64,000 bases of DNA from Paenibacillus sp. FSL R7-0345 (GCF_038595055.1 NZ_CP152002.1:3764501-3828500), one strand, 5' to 3'. Positions 8,436-17,141 are shown, counted from the first letter of the stretch. The notes: generated by a model from the sequence alone, not told the origin. Made by a program: numbers and translations.

Positions 8436-8711
8436 TTATTCTCCCGCATCCTCCTGGGTGTCCAGGGCGGCATCCAGCAGCTGGTTGAAGAAATCATCAT
8501 CGTTCTCCAGCAGCCCGTCCACTTCAAGGAACTGCTCCTCACTTCCCGGCTCACCGGCAAAGCTGAGGCTGTAATCCCATTCACTGCCTCTTTTGCTGAA
8601 AAAAGTGATCTCATACGGGTTCATATGCTGCTCCACTGTAAATACCGTTCTTCCAACGAAGCTCTTATCTTCCTCCTGTTTGAGCTCGGCTTTGACAATT
8701 TCTACGTTCAT
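8436..8711 (-). CDS. Hypothetical small acidic protein
   Basis: A 91-residue, strongly acidic protein without signal peptide or membrane segment. It has a predicted beta-rich first half (NVEIVKAELKQEEDKSFVG then GRTVFTVEQHMNPYEITFFS) and an acidic helical tail (EVDGLLENDDDFFNQLLDAALD). I do not recognise the family. The ATG at 8711 has a GGCAGGA ribosome site. It is a single-gene unit sharing a terminator with the converging potassium channel gene. Confidence 0.55.
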   Translation of the reverse strand: MNVEIVKAELKQEEDKSFVGRTVFTVEQHMNPYEITFFSKRGSEWDYSLSFAGEPGSEEQFLEVDGLLENDDDFFNQLLDAALDTQEDAGE

Positions 8712-8797
8712 GCTGTTTTCCTGCCTTTCTTCTGATGAATCTCACCCTCATAGTATATCATTTATAACCATTAAATTCCCTCTCTTTGCTGCACCAA

Positions 8798-8826
8798 TTG
8801 ACTTTTTTCATCCGGCGGTTAATAAT
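8798..8826 (+). promoter_or_regulatory. Probable sigma-A promoter of the aminopeptidase pair
   Basis: TTGACT at 8798-8803 and AATAAT at 8821-8826 are separated by 17 bases, about 50 bases ahead of the first aminopeptidase ATG. Confidence 0.5.
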
Positions 8827-8878
8827 TTAGTACAATGCTTTCCAGCACTAAAAAAAAGAATAAACTGGAGGAAAACCA

Positions 8879-10111
8879 ATGACTGATTTTACAGCAAAGC
8901 TCAGTAAATATGCGGACCTAGCCGTCGAAGTCGGAGTGAACGTCCAGCCGGGCCAGGCTCTGGTTGTGAATGCGCCGATTGCCGGAGCGGAATTTGTCCG
9001 TCTGATTACTGCCAAAGCCTACGCTCTGGGAGCAAGCCTGGTAAAAGTGAACTGGAGCGATGAATTCATCACCCGCCAGCAGTTCGAGCATGCCGCTTCC
9101 GAGGTATTCACCAAACCGCCAACCTGGCAGGCCGGAGAATTAACCGAACTTGCCGAGAACGGCGCAGCCTTCCTGAATGTAATCGCCGAAAATCCGGATG
9201 CGCTGAAAGGCATTGATCCGGAGCGGATTGCGAACTTCCAGAAAACACGCGGCGCAGCGCTTAAGAAATACCGCGAGATGCAGATGTCCGACAAAGTCAG
9301 CTGGAGCATCGTGGCCATTCCATCGCAGGCATGGGCCGATAAGGTATTCCCTGATGCACCTGCAGAGGAGCGCGTTGATAAGCTGTGGGAGGCTATTTTC
9401 CACACCGTACGCCTGGACCGCGAAGATCCTGTTGCCGCCTGGCAGGAGCATCTGGATACCCTGGAGCAAAAGGCTGACGTTCTCAACGCCAAAAAATTCA
9501 AGAGTCTGCATTACATAGCACCAGGCACTGACCTGACCATTGAGCTGCCAAAAGGCCATCTGTGGGCTCAGGGGGACAGCATTAACGCCAAGGGCCACTC
9601 CTTTGTTGCCAATATGCCGACCGAAGAAGTGTTTACTGCACCGCTGAAAACAGGTGTCAACGGCACCGTTAAAGCCACTAAACCGCTCAGCTACGGCGGC
9701 AACATCATTGACGGCTTCTCTATTACTTTTGAGAACGGCCGCATCATCAGTGTAAGTGCCGAAAAAGGCCAGGATTCCCTGGAATACCTGATCGGCCTTG
9801 ATGAAGGAGCCAAATACCTCGGAGAGGTTGCGCTTGTCCCGCATAAGTCGCCTATTTCCGAGTCAAATATTCTATACTTCAATACCCTGTTTGACGAAAA
9901 TGCCTCCAACCACCTGGCGATTGGCACAGCCTACGCTTTCTGTCTGGAAGGCGGCAAAGAGATGACCGAGGATGAGCTGGTTGAGAACGGTCTGAACACA
10001 AGTGTTACCCACGTTGACTTCATGATCGGCTCCGGCGAGATGGATATCTACGGAATCAATGAGGACGGCTCCCAGGAACCTGTCTTCCTGAAGGGAAACT
10101 GGGCGTTTTAA
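8879..10111 (+). CDS. M29-family metallo-aminopeptidase (AmpS-like), copy 1
   Basis: A 410-residue cytoplasmic leucyl-type aminopeptidase of clan MQ, family M29. The N-terminal GVNVQPGQALVVNAP segment and the C-terminal metal-binding half are both present. Candidate co-catalytic ligands are Glu in NMPTEEVFTAP, Glu in YLGEVALV, His in ASNHLAIGTAYAF and the His and Asp of THVDFMIG. It removes N-terminal residues from peptides and needs divalent metal. The ATG at 8879 follows GGAGGAAAACCA. A close paralogue begins 32 bases after the stop, forming a two-gene operon with one terminator. Confidence 0.9.
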   Translation: MTDFTAKLSKYADLAVEVGVNVQPGQALVVNAPIAGAEFVRLITAKAYALGASLVKVNWSDEFITRQQFEHAASEVFTKPPTWQAGELTELAENGAAFLNVIAENPDALKGIDPERIANFQKTRGAALKKYREMQMSDKVSWSIVAIPSQAWADKVFPDAPAEERVDKLWEAIFHTVRLDREDPVAAWQEHLDTLEQKADVLNAKKFKSLHYIAPGTDLTIELPKGHLWAQGDSINAKGHSFVANMPTEEVFTAPLKTGVNGTVKATKPLSYGGNIIDGFSITFENGRIISVSAEKGQDSLEYLIGLDEGAKYLGEVALVPHKSPISESNILYFNTLFDENASNHLAIGTAYAFCLEGGKEMTEDELVENGLNTSVTHVDFMIGSGEMDIYGINEDGSQEPVFLKGNWAF

Positions 10112-10143
10112 CTATACAGAGACATATGAGAGGAGCTGAATCT

Positions 10144-11373
10144 ATGCTGGATTTCAAACAAAAGCTGGAGAATTATGCACTGCTCGCAGTGAAAATCGGA
10201 GTCAACGTCCAACCCGGACAAACCTTGGTTGTCAATGCAGATATCGTTTCCGCTGAGCTGGTGCGCCTGATTGTCCGTCAGGCTTATGAAGCAGGTGCCA
10301 AGCTGGTCAAAGTCAATTACAGCGATGAACTGGTAACACGTACCCGCTATGAGCTCGCGCCTGCCGATAGCTTTCTTGAGCCGCCAAAGTGGCACGCGGA
10401 CGAACTGGAGGACCTTGGCCGTAACGGTGCAGCCTTCTTAAACGTGGTGTCTACCAATCCGGATCTGCTGAACGGGATTGAGGCCAGCCGGATTGCTGAC
10501 AATCAGCGCACCGCCGGCACAGCAATGGCTCCTTACCGCGAGATGCTGATGTCCAACCAGATCAGCTGGAGCATTGTAGCCTATCCGTCGGTTTCCTGGG
10601 CAGCCAAGGTATTCCCGGATGCAGCGCCTGATGAGCAGGTTGACCTGCTCTGGGATGCCATCTTTAAGGCGGTCCGTGCCGACCAGGAGAACCCGGTGGA
10701 AGCCTGGAGTAAGCATCTGGACGGCTTGAAGCAGCGCTGTGATATTCTGAATGAACGCAGATACCGCAAGCTGCATTATACAGCTCCAGGTACAGACCTG
10801 ACGCTTGAGCTGCCTGAAGGGCATATCTGGTGTCAGGCCGGTGCGGTTAATGGACGCGGGGTCCCTTTCCTCGCCAACATCCCGACTGAAGAAGTTTTCA
10901 CCGCTCCGCTCAAGACCGGCGCGAGCGGCAAAGTCAGCAGCACCAAGCCTCTCAGCTACGGCGGCAACATTATTGACCGCTTCACGCTTACGCTTGAGAA
11001 TGGTAAAGTAACTGACTTTACCGCTGAAGTCGGCTATGAAGCGCTGGCTTCGCTGCTCGCAATGGACGAAGGCGCAGCATATTTCGGCGAAGTGGCTCTG
11101 GTGCCTTATCATTCGCCGATCTCCGAAAGCGGCATTCTCTACTTCACAACCTTGTACGACGAGAATGCTTCCTGTCATCTGGCGCTTGGAGCGGCTTACG
11201 CCTTCACCCTCCAGGACGGCATCCATATGACCAAGGAGCAGCTGGCTGAGCATGGAATGAACCATAGCCTAACTCATGTAGACTTTATGATGGGCTCACC
11301 GGAGATGAATATCGACGGTATCACGGATGACGGCGAGATTGAACCGATTTTCCGCGCCGGAAACTGGGCCTAA
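10144..11373 (+). CDS. M29-family metallo-aminopeptidase (AmpS-like), copy 2
   Basis: A 409-residue paralogue of the preceding gene with the same motifs: GVNVQPGQTLVVNADI near the N-terminus, IPTEEVFTAPLKTGASG, YFGEVALVPYHSPISES, ASCHLALGAAYAF and THVDFMMGSPEMNIDG. All predicted metal ligands are kept, so it should be active. The ATG at 10144 follows AGAGGAGC at the usual distance; an in-frame start 18 bases earlier overlaps that site. Tandem duplication is evident from the shared motifs along the whole length, and the copies may differ in peptide preference (inference). Confidence 0.9.
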   Translation: MLDFKQKLENYALLAVKIGVNVQPGQTLVVNADIVSAELVRLIVRQAYEAGAKLVKVNYSDELVTRTRYELAPADSFLEPPKWHADELEDLGRNGAAFLNVVSTNPDLLNGIEASRIADNQRTAGTAMAPYREMLMSNQISWSIVAYPSVSWAAKVFPDAAPDEQVDLLWDAIFKAVRADQENPVEAWSKHLDGLKQRCDILNERRYRKLHYTAPGTDLTLELPEGHIWCQAGAVNGRGVPFLANIPTEEVFTAPLKTGASGKVSSTKPLSYGGNIIDRFTLTLENGKVTDFTAEVGYEALASLLAMDEGAAYFGEVALVPYHSPISESGILYFTTLYDENASCHLALGAAYAFTLQDGIHMTKEQLAEHGMNHSLTHVDFMMGSPEMNIDGITDDGEIEPIFRAGNWA

Positions 11374-11388
11374 AACAATAGTATTTAT

Positions 11389-11430
11389 AAAAAGCCCTCT
11401 GCCATTTTTCAATGGCAGAGGGCTTTTTGC
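11389..11430 (+). terminator. Terminator of the aminopeptidase operon
   Basis: A near-perfect long stem (AAAAAGCCCTCTGCCATT with AATGGCAGAGGGCTTTTT) with a four-base loop, ending in a T run. Confidence 0.95.
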
Positions 11431-11453
11431 TTAAATTTTAACTTTTGTTCAAC

Positions 11454-11518
11454 TTTTATTCACAATATCGTTGAATTTTATTCACAAATATGTCACAATA
11501 CAAATGAGGATTGTATTG
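11454..11518. promoter_or_regulatory. Direct repeats and a dyad upstream of a small membrane protein gene
   Basis: TTTTATTCACAA occurs at 11454-11465 and again at 11476-11487 (22-base step), with a partial TGTCACAA at 11491-11498. An 8-bp inverted repeat (CAATACAA with TTGTATTG) spans 11496-11518. The TTCACAA unit resembles one arm of a Rex or Fnr site, but no full palindrome of that kind is present. Confidence 0.4.
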
Positions 11519-11555
11519 CCAATTCTTAGATATATCTATATTAGGAGGGAACACT

Positions 11556-11729
11556 ATGAAAGAGTCACTGTCCCAGGAACCGGAGCACACAGAGAATGTG
11601 CGCACCAAGGTACAGCCACCGACAGACGCAAGCATCGTAGCCTCCAACGCAATCAAATACACAGCCTACATCATGCTTTTATTCGGTTTCCTTTATTTCC
11701 TGATTGCCTACCTGGCCCCCATGTTGTAG
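11556..11729 (+). CDS. Small single-pass membrane protein
   Basis: A 57-residue protein with a ~33-residue polar N-terminus rich in Glu, Gln and Pro and one C-terminal transmembrane helix (YTAYIMLLFGFLYFLIAYL). The ATG at 11556 has an excellent TAGGAGGG site. Its length and topology recall small accessory subunits of cytochrome oxidases, but I cannot confirm that. The upstream repeats suggest regulated expression. It ends in a hairpin followed by a long T run. Confidence 0.6.
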   Translation: MKESLSQEPEHTENVRTKVQPPTDASIVASNAIKYTAYIMLLFGFLYFLIAYLAPML

Positions 11730-11768
11730 TGCTGATTCCTTATATAATCGGATTAGAAAGCGCTTACC

Positions 11769-11820
11769 GGGATGTTCTGCAGGCCATGACCGGCCATCAG
11801 GAGCATCCCTCATTTTTTTT
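11769..11820 (+). terminator. Terminator of the small membrane protein gene
   Basis: An imperfect stem (GGGATG...CATCCC with an inner GGCC/GGCC helix) is followed by TCATTTTTTTT. Confidence 0.75.
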
Positions 11821-12088
11821 AGATCGACAATACTTTATTAATCCAGGCTTTGGCCGCTGGGGTCCATGTATCTTTCATCGCCTTCTGCAGCCAGGCTGCC
11901 GCCTCTTCGCGAGATCCGGCAAATCGGTGTACATCATTCGCCTGCATCCAGTGTCCGGCTGTTTCAAAGGAAGTGCTGTTCCAGCCGTTGACTTCCCCGT
12001 CTGCATTCAACTTTGCTCTGACTCCGGAGATCACGATATCTGCAGTACCCTGCAGTTCATTAAGTGCATTGTCAAAAGCTGTCTTCAT
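11819..12088 (-). CDS. Hypothetical protein downstream of a TetR gene
   Basis: An 89-residue soluble protein beginning MKTAFDNALNELQGTADIVI and containing HWMQANDVHRFAGSREEAAA. I recognise no family. The ATG at 12088 lies 7 bases after the TetR stop codon, so translation is probably coupled and the gene is the third member of the MBL-TetR operon. The pattern suggests a small alpha/beta protein. An in-frame start at 12130 would overlap the TetR gene by 35 bases and lacks a ribosome site. Confidence 0.45.
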   Translation of the reverse strand: MKTAFDNALNELQGTADIVISGVRAKLNADGEVNGWNSTSFETAGHWMQANDVHRFAGSREEAAAWLQKAMKDTWTPAAKAWINKVLSI

Positions 12089-12095
12089 AAGAAGC

Positions 12096-12671
12096 TTAAT
12101 CCCTGGTCCGCATGCATCCGATTCCGGCAATGAACGAATCGATCAGCCGGGTGAGGCTGTCCTCCAGATCCAGCGGCATTCCGAAGCCGCCTTTGTTTCT
12201 GAGTGTGGCGAAGCCGTGCAGGATACTTCTTAGACCCCTGACCGCATGCAGTTCGCCGGTGCTGCCCAACTCATAGCCGGACAACACACTGATAATTAAC
12301 TGGAGGGGCCTGTTGCCAGCTTCTTCAAGCCCGGCATCCCCCTCCTCCGGAGCCTGCAGTGTCGTTTCATACAGTCCGGGCCGCTGCTGAGCGAAGGCAA
12401 CGTAGGCCCTGCTTATCGCATGGACTGCCGCCCCGCCGCTGACTCCTTCCAATGAGGCTGACATTACAGTATAGAGCTGCTGAAGACCATATATAGCCAG
12501 CAGTGTGCGCAGTTCCTTGAGCCCTTTAACATGATTATAAAGGGACGGGGAACGCACGCCCAGCTTAGCCGCCAGCAGGGCAAGCGTAACCCCCTCCATG
12601 CCGTGTTCATCGGCCAATTCCGCTGCTGCAAGCACCAGAGTACGCGTATCCAGTCCGGCTCTGGGCGACAT
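12096..12671 (-). CDS. TetR/AcrR-family regulator (WHG-type C-terminal domain)
   Basis: A 191-residue regulator. The N-terminal helix-turn-helix is clear: LAAAELADEHGMEGVTLALL then AAKLGVRSPSLYNHVKGLKE (~residues 13-52). The C-terminal half, with AHAISRAYVAFAQQRPGLYE, fits the TetR_C_33 (WHG) ligand-binding domain. The gene directly follows the MBL hydrolase (stop and start share TAAATG) with AAGGGGAG as ribosome site. Twin 7-3-7 and 8-3-8 palindromes upstream of the operon are its likely operators, so it probably represses its own operon. The inducer is unknown. Confidence 0.85.
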   Translation of the reverse strand: MSPRAGLDTRTLVLAAAELADEHGMEGVTLALLAAKLGVRSPSLYNHVKGLKELRTLLAIYGLQQLYTVMSASLEGVSGGAAVHAISRAYVAFAQQRPGLYETTLQAPEEGDAGLEEAGNRPLQLIISVLSGYELGSTGELHAVRGLRSILHGFATLRNKGGFGMPLDLEDSLTRLIDSFIAGIGCMRTRD

Positions 12672-13391
12672 TTAGCTTCTCCCCTTTTGCAAGGCTTGCT
12701 GTGCTTTTAGAATTGCCTGCTTCATCTCTAAGGCAGGTTCCGTCAGCATATTGCCATGCCCTACCGCCAGAATAGCCGGGGACAGCTCTGCAAGCTTGAT
12801 GGCGCTCTCTACAGCCAGTTCTTTGTTCCAGGTAGCCATTGCCGGAAAAGGGAACAGCGCGACTAAGGTGCCTGCTACAGCTGTCCTGCGGAAAGTCTGA
12901 TAAGCATCTCCCGCGATCACTGCCCCGCTGCGCTGATCTATAAAAGACATCGAACCCGGAGTATGGCCTGGTGTACTGATTGCCTGCAGCGATCCAATGT
13001 GATCACCTTCATGCAGGAGAACGTCGGGCACGGTTCTAATCTTCTTAGGCACCGAGCCTTTAAGAGGCATTTGCGGTTCCTCTGCCCTTAACGACCGGTC
13101 CCCTCTTAACAGAGAGGCATCCCGCTCGGAGATATAAACCTTGGCTGCCGGGAGCCGCTTCTTCAGCTCATCCAACGCCCCCACATGATCGCCGTGGGCA
13201 TGTGTCAGGACAATCCGCGTAAGAGGCTTCTGCAGTTTCTCAGCCGCTGTCATAATCCCTTTTACACTGATCGGCATCCCCGCATCAATGAGGGTAAGCT
13301 CATTATCCTCCATAACAAGGTAACCATTAACGGGAAAGAAATCCGGAAACCAGGTAAGCTGCAGCAAATTTCCTATTTGTGTCAATCTCAT
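12672..13391 (-). CDS. Metallo-beta-lactamase-fold hydrolase
   Basis: A 239-residue protein with the complete MBL zinc signature: LTHAHGDHVGAL (HxHxDH), a further His in GHTPGSMSF, Asp in IAGDAYQ and His in VGHGNML. The overall pattern fits glyoxalase II-like or quorum-quenching-like hydrolases; the substrate is not evident. The ATG at 13391 follows GGAGGGG. It is the first gene of an operon with a TetR regulator, and its promoter carries two inverted repeats. This arrangement suggests inducible removal of a small molecule sensed by the regulator (inference). Confidence 0.85.
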   Translation of the reverse strand: MRLTQIGNLLQLTWFPDFFPVNGYLVMEDNELTLIDAGMPISVKGIMTAAEKLQKPLTRIVLTHAHGDHVGALDELKKRLPAAKVYISERDASLLRGDRSLRAEEPQMPLKGSVPKKIRTVPDVLLHEGDHIGSLQAISTPGHTPGSMSFIDQRSGAVIAGDAYQTFRRTAVAGTLVALFPFPAMATWNKELAVESAIKLAELSPAILAVGHGNMLTEPALEMKQAILKAQQALQKGRS

Positions 13392-13405
13392 TTTGACCCC
13401 TCCAA

Positions 13406-13448
13406 AACTAATGATATTAGTTACAATATAAACTAATACCATTAGTTT
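13406..13448. promoter_or_regulatory. Twin TetR operators
   Basis: Two copies of the same dyad: AACTAAT-GAT-ATTAGTT at 13406-13422 and AAACTAAT-ACC-ATTAGTTT at 13430-13448. Their centres are 25 bases apart, just upstream of the MBL start codon. Confidence 0.85.
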
Positions 13449-13456
13449 AGCAAGCA

Positions 13457-13482
13457 TAAAAAAAGCACCCCGGAGGATGCTT
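13457..13482 (-). terminator. Terminator of the pst operon
   Basis: Read on the minus strand, AAGCATCC pairs with GGGTGCTT (one G-T pair) across TCCG, followed by a T run. Confidence 0.85.
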
Positions 13483-13499
13483 CTCCTATTTAACTATAA

Positions 13500-14273
13500 T
13501 CAGCCGAAACGGCCCATAATGTATTCCTGGGTCATCTGGTTCTCCGGATTGCTGAATACTTTTTCGGTCTTATCATATTCGACTAGTGAGCCGAGGTAGA
13601 AGTAGGCTGTATAATCCGAAATACGGGCTGCCTGCTGCATGTTATGGGTTACGATAACGATACGCAGGTCTTCCTTCAGTTCCTTAATCAGCTCCTCCAC
13701 CTTACCAGTAGACACAGGATCAAGTGCGGAAGCCGGCTCATCCAGCAGGAGGATTTGCGGGTTAACCGACAGCGCCCGGGCAATGCACAGGCGCTGCTGC
13801 TGTCCGCCGGACAGGGCAAGTGCGGAATCCTTCAGCCGGTCTTTAACCTCATCCCACAGGGCGGCACGGCGTAAGCTGCTCTCTACGATTTCGTCAAGCG
13901 CTGCCTTTCCTTTCACCCCGTGATATTTCGGGCCGAACGCAATGTTTTCGTAAATGGATTTGTAGAACGGGTTCGGCTTCTGCCAGACCATGCCGATCTT
14001 CTGGCGCAGCTTGATCACATCCGTCCCCTGTGCGTTAATGTCCACTCCGTCAATCCAGATACTGCCTTTGGTCGTTGAGCCGGAAATATCATCATTCATC
14101 CGGTTCAGGGAACGGAGAAATGTTGATTTACCACAGCCTGATGGACCAATCAGTGCTGTAACTGTGTTCTGGGCAAAAGGAAGGCTAATCCCCTTAACCG
14201 CTTCGTAAGTCCCGTAAAAAATACTAAGGTTCTCTGTTTGAAATGATTCGCGCACCGCTGCCGCTGTTCCCAT
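13500..14273 (-). CDS. pstB: Phosphate ABC transporter ATP-binding protein PstB
   Basis: A 257-residue ATPase of the high-affinity phosphate importer. It has Walker [10 protein letters not shown], signature LSGGQQQR, Walker [12 protein letters not shown] and the H-loop [23 protein letters not shown] is typical of PstB. It energises the PstA/PstC channel from the cytoplasmic side. It is the last gene of pstSCAB, with a strong terminator behind it. No phoU follows, unlike in many relatives. The ATG at 14273 has GGAGGAG at 6 bases. Confidence 0.95.
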   Translation of the reverse strand: MGTAAAVRESFQTENLSIFYGTYEAVKGISLPFAQNTVTALIGPSGCGKSTFLRSLNRMNDDISGSTTKGSIWIDGVDINAQGTDVIKLRQKIGMVWQKPNPFYKSIYENIAFGPKYHGVKGKAALDEIVESSLRRAALWDEVKDRLKDSALALSGGQQQRLCIARALSVNPQILLLDEPASALDPVSTGKVEELIKELKEDLRIVIVTHNMQQAARISDYTAYFYLGSLVEYDKTEKVFSNPENQMTQEYIMGRFG

Positions 14274-14295
14274 CTCTTACTCCTCCTGTTTATCT

Positions 14296-15192
14296 CTAAT
14301 TTATTCTTTTGGATGCTGTCAGCTTGCGGTAAATGAATCTGCCGAAATACCGGGCCAGCAGGTTGAACAGCAACACCATGATTACGAGTACAGCTGAAGC
14401 TCCGGCTGCAATTTGAATGGCATCCGGTGCCAGGCCTTCACTGTTGATTTTCCAGATGTGCACCGCCAGTGTCTCAGCCGGGCGGAACGGATTAAGCGGT
14501 GAGCTTGTGTGCAGCGGATTCCAGTCTGAGAAGTTCAGACGCGGACTGCTCATACCTGCTGTGAACATCAGCGCTGCTGCTTCACCGAAGACACGGCCTG
14601 CAGACAGGATCGTTCCGGTAATGATGGTAGGCAGCGCTACCGGAAGCAATACAGAGGTTACGATCTTCCATTTGGATAGTCCAAGGGCAAAGCCCGCTTC
14701 CTTCTGCGCTTTCGGCACGGTACGGAAAGCCTGCTCGGTGATCCGCACCATCAGCGGCAGATTGAAGAATGTAAGGGCAATAGCACCTGATATTAATGAG
14801 AATCCAAGGTCAAAATAGTTAACGATCAGCAAGAGGCCGAACAAGCCGACAATGATTGACGGGAAGGACGACAGCACTTCTACAATCAGACGGATGAAGT
14901 TCGTAAGCTTGCCGGGACGGGCATATTCCGCCATAAAGATACCGGCGCCAAGTCCAAGCGGAATGGTGATGAGCAATGTCAGCACCAGCAGGTATAGGGA
15001 GTTAAATAACTGCGGCCCTACCCCGCCGCCTGCGCGGATCTTTTGCGGAGCCGAGGTTAAGAAATCCCAGCTGATATGATTGAGTCCGCGTACCAGAATG
15101 TAACCTAACAGTCCAATCAGGATAGCTACAATCAGCAATGCGAAAAATACGATAAGGGTCGTGGCAATTTTGTCTGCTGTCTTCGGCTTCAA
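14296..15192 (-). CDS. pstA: Phosphate ABC transporter permease PstA
   Basis: A 298-residue permease with about six membrane helices and the binding-protein-transport inner membrane domain (EAGFALGLSKWKIVTSVLLP is the EAA loop that contacts PstB). It forms the transmembrane path with PstC. The start is TTG at 15192, sharing four bases (TTGA) with the pstC stop and preceded by AAAGGAG, so translation is coupled. Confidence 0.95.
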   Translation of the reverse strand: MKPKTADKIATTLIVFFALLIVAILIGLLGYILVRGLNHISWDFLTSAPQKIRAGGGVGPQLFNSLYLLVLTLLITIPLGLGAGIFMAEYARPGKLTNFIRLIVEVLSSFPSIIVGLFGLLLIVNYFDLGFSLISGAIALTFFNLPLMVRITEQAFRTVPKAQKEAGFALGLSKWKIVTSVLLPVALPTIITGTILSAGRVFGEAAALMFTAGMSSPRLNFSDWNPLHTSSPLNPFRPAETLAVHIWKINSEGLAPDAIQIAAGASAVLVIMVLLFNLLARYFGRFIYRKLTASKRIN

Positions 15193-16091
15193 ATCTTATT
15201 TCTCCTTTCGAGCATTCTTACGAGGAGGACGAATATGAACGTCATCAGCATAAGAACCAGCGCCATACTCCACAGCGCGTTATTAATCGTCGAGCCCATC
15301 GTTGTGTTCCCCATGCTAAGTGTGATGACACTCGTCAGCGTGGAGGCCGATTCAAAGAGCGAGCGCGGTACGAAAGGCGCGTTACCGATAACCATCTGAA
15401 CAGCAAGAGCTTCACCGAACGCACGGGCCATCCCCAGGACTACCCCGGTCATAATAGCCGGCATTGTGGTCGGGAGGATGACACGCGAGATCGTCTGCCA
15501 GCGTGTAGCACCGAGCGCAAATGAAGATTCTTTCAAGTTTTGCGGCAAAGAAGCAAGCGCGTCTGCAGCCACGCTTGTAATCGTCGGCAGAATCATGACC
15601 GAAAGTACAAGCGCGCCTGCAGCAACCCCGATGCCCTGGCCGGGAAAGGTATCACGTAAGAATGGAACGATAACACTAAGACCTACAAAGCCATAAACAA
15701 CTGACGGAATACCGGACAGCAGCTCGATTACCGGCTGCAGCAGTTTTTTTCCCCAGCCTGGAACAATTTCAGTCATGAACAGCGCAGCACAGATGCTGAG
15801 CGGACTGGCGATCAGAGCAGCAAGCAGTGTTACCAGGAAGGAACCGGATATAAACGGCAATGCCCCGTAAGACGGCGTGTCTGCTTCAGGCGCCCATTTG
15901 GTGCCAAACAGGAATTCGGACACTTTCACTTCACCGCTGATGAAGTTGGCAATACCCTTGGACGCTACGAAATAGACCATTGAAACAATGATCACAATCA
16001 AGAGCAGTACGCAAAGGGACATATATATACGCCCTACCATGTCCTCAATATGATGTTTTTCGATCTTTTTTGCATTTGATTTTCCCCGCAA
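15189..16091 (-). CDS. pstC: Phosphate ABC transporter permease PstC
   Basis: A 300-residue permease with six predicted helices. The EAA loop reads ESSFALGATRWQTISRVILP, and VYFVASKGIANFISGEVKV with FGTKWAPE is characteristic of PstC. The start is TTG at 16091 with GAGGGAG upstream. It is separated from pstS by a ~93-base gap holding a weak hairpin that may lower expression of the membrane subunits relative to the binding protein. Confidence 0.95.
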   Translation of the reverse strand: MRGKSNAKKIEKHHIEDMVGRIYMSLCVLLLIVIIVSMVYFVASKGIANFISGEVKVSEFLFGTKWAPEADTPSYGALPFISGSFLVTLLAALIASPLSICAALFMTEIVPGWGKKLLQPVIELLSGIPSVVYGFVGLSVIVPFLRDTFPGQGIGVAAGALVLSVMILPTITSVAADALASLPQNLKESSFALGATRWQTISRVILPTTMPAIMTGVVLGMARAFGEALAVQMVIGNAPFVPRSLFESASTLTSVITLSMGNTTMGSTINNALWSMALVLMLMTFIFVLLVRMLERRNKI

Positions 16092-16109
16092 GATGCTCCC
16101 TCTTTCTAA

Positions 16110-16141
16110 AGTGAAAAGAGAGGCAGAAGAGTTCCGCCTCT
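16110..16141 (-). terminator. Partial terminator between pstS and pstC
   Basis: On the minus strand AGAGGC pairs with GCCTCT around an 11-base loop, followed by CTTTTCAC. The stem is short, so read-through is likely; such attenuators commonly sit after binding-protein genes. Confidence 0.5.
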
Positions 16142-16184
16142 AATCACTTGATCTAATGGATATTATCCTGTGTTAAAGCTTTAT

Positions 16185-17141
16185 TTACTTTGTTGTTACG
16201 TTGCCGTCAACATCACGGGATACCTGCATGGAAGAAGCAGGAATGTATCCCAGCTCAACCACATCACCGTTCTGTACTTCATCAGTCAGCATGTAATCGA
16301 GGAATGCTTTTACGACTTCATTTGGTTCGCCGTTAGTGTACATGTGCTGGTAAGCCCATACCGGATATTCTCCGCTAACCACGTTGTCTACGGATGGCTC
16401 AATACCGTCGTAGTTCAGTGTTTTTACAGTGTCATCGAGGTAGGACAGCGCCAGGTAACCAATCGCTCCCGGAGTTTCGCCGATCATTTTCTTAACAGTA
16501 CCGGAGGAATCCTCTTGTACGGAACCTTGAAGGTCTTCTGTCTTAGTTCCAAGAGCAAAAGCTTCGAAGGTAGCACGTGTACCGGAACTGCTTGGACGGT
16601 TGATGATCTGGATCGCCTGGTCAGCACCGCCAACTTCGCTCCAGTTCTTGATTTTGCCGGTGAAAATATCAACCAGCTGCTGTTTAGTCAGTGTGTCTAC
16701 ACCTGCATCCGGATTAGATACTGCTGCAATGGCAACAACCGCTACCTGATGGTCAACGAGTGCAGCTGCTTTTTCAGCATCGGCATCCTTCAATTTTTCT
16801 TCTGCAAATACGTCGGAGTTACCGATATCTACCTGGCCTTCAGCAACCTGGGTAAGACCAGTACCGCTGCCGCCGCCTTGTACTTGAATGTCAACGCCGC
16901 TGTTAGCATCCATGAAGCTTTCAGCTGCCTGCTCAACCAGTGGTTGAAGTGCTGTAGAACCTGATGCCAGGATGGATCCGCTCAAATCTGCTCCGCTGCT
17001 GCTGTTTTCTGTAGGTGCGTTTGTCGCAGCTGCGTTATTGCCCCCGTTATTAGTTGCTGCATTATTGCTGTTACCGCATGCCGAAAGTGCTACTGCGCTA
17101 GTTAATGCCAAAGCCATGACCCATGATTTTCTGAATTGCAT
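16185..17141 (-). CDS. pstS: Phosphate-binding lipoprotein PstS
   Basis: A 318-residue extracellular substrate-binding lipoprotein. The lipobox LSAC lies at ~residues 18-21, followed by a flexible Asn/Ala-rich tether. Phosphate-contact motifs include SILASGSTALQPLVEQAA and GGGSGTGLTQVAEGQVDIGN, and NRPSSSGTRATFEAF is also typical. It captures phosphate for the PstCAB importer and is anchored to the outer face of the membrane. The ATG at 17141 has TTTAGGAGGA upstream. Phosphate-starvation control is expected, but I could not find a clear PhoP box in the ~220 bases upstream. Confidence 0.97.
   Translation of the reverse strand: MQFRKSWVMALALTSAVALSACGNSNNAATNNGGNNAAATNAPTENSSSGADLSGSILASGSTALQPLVEQAAESFMDANSGVDIQVQGGGSGTGLTQVAEGQVDIGNSDVFAEEKLKDADAEKAAALVDHQVAVVAIAAVSNPDAGVDTLTKQQLVDIFTGKIKNWSEVGGADQAIQIINRPSSSGTRATFEAFALGTKTEDLQGSVQEDSSGTVKKMIGETPGAIGYLALSYLDDTVKTLNYDGIEPSVDNVVSGEYPVWAYQHMYTNGEPNEVVKAFLDYMLTDEVQNGDVVELGYIPASSMQVSRDVDGNVTTK

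Noticed and set aside
10438..11265. Long open frame antisense to the second aminopeptidase
   Set aside because: The sense strand encodes a complete M29 enzyme with its metal ligands; the antisense product lacks any recognisable motif.
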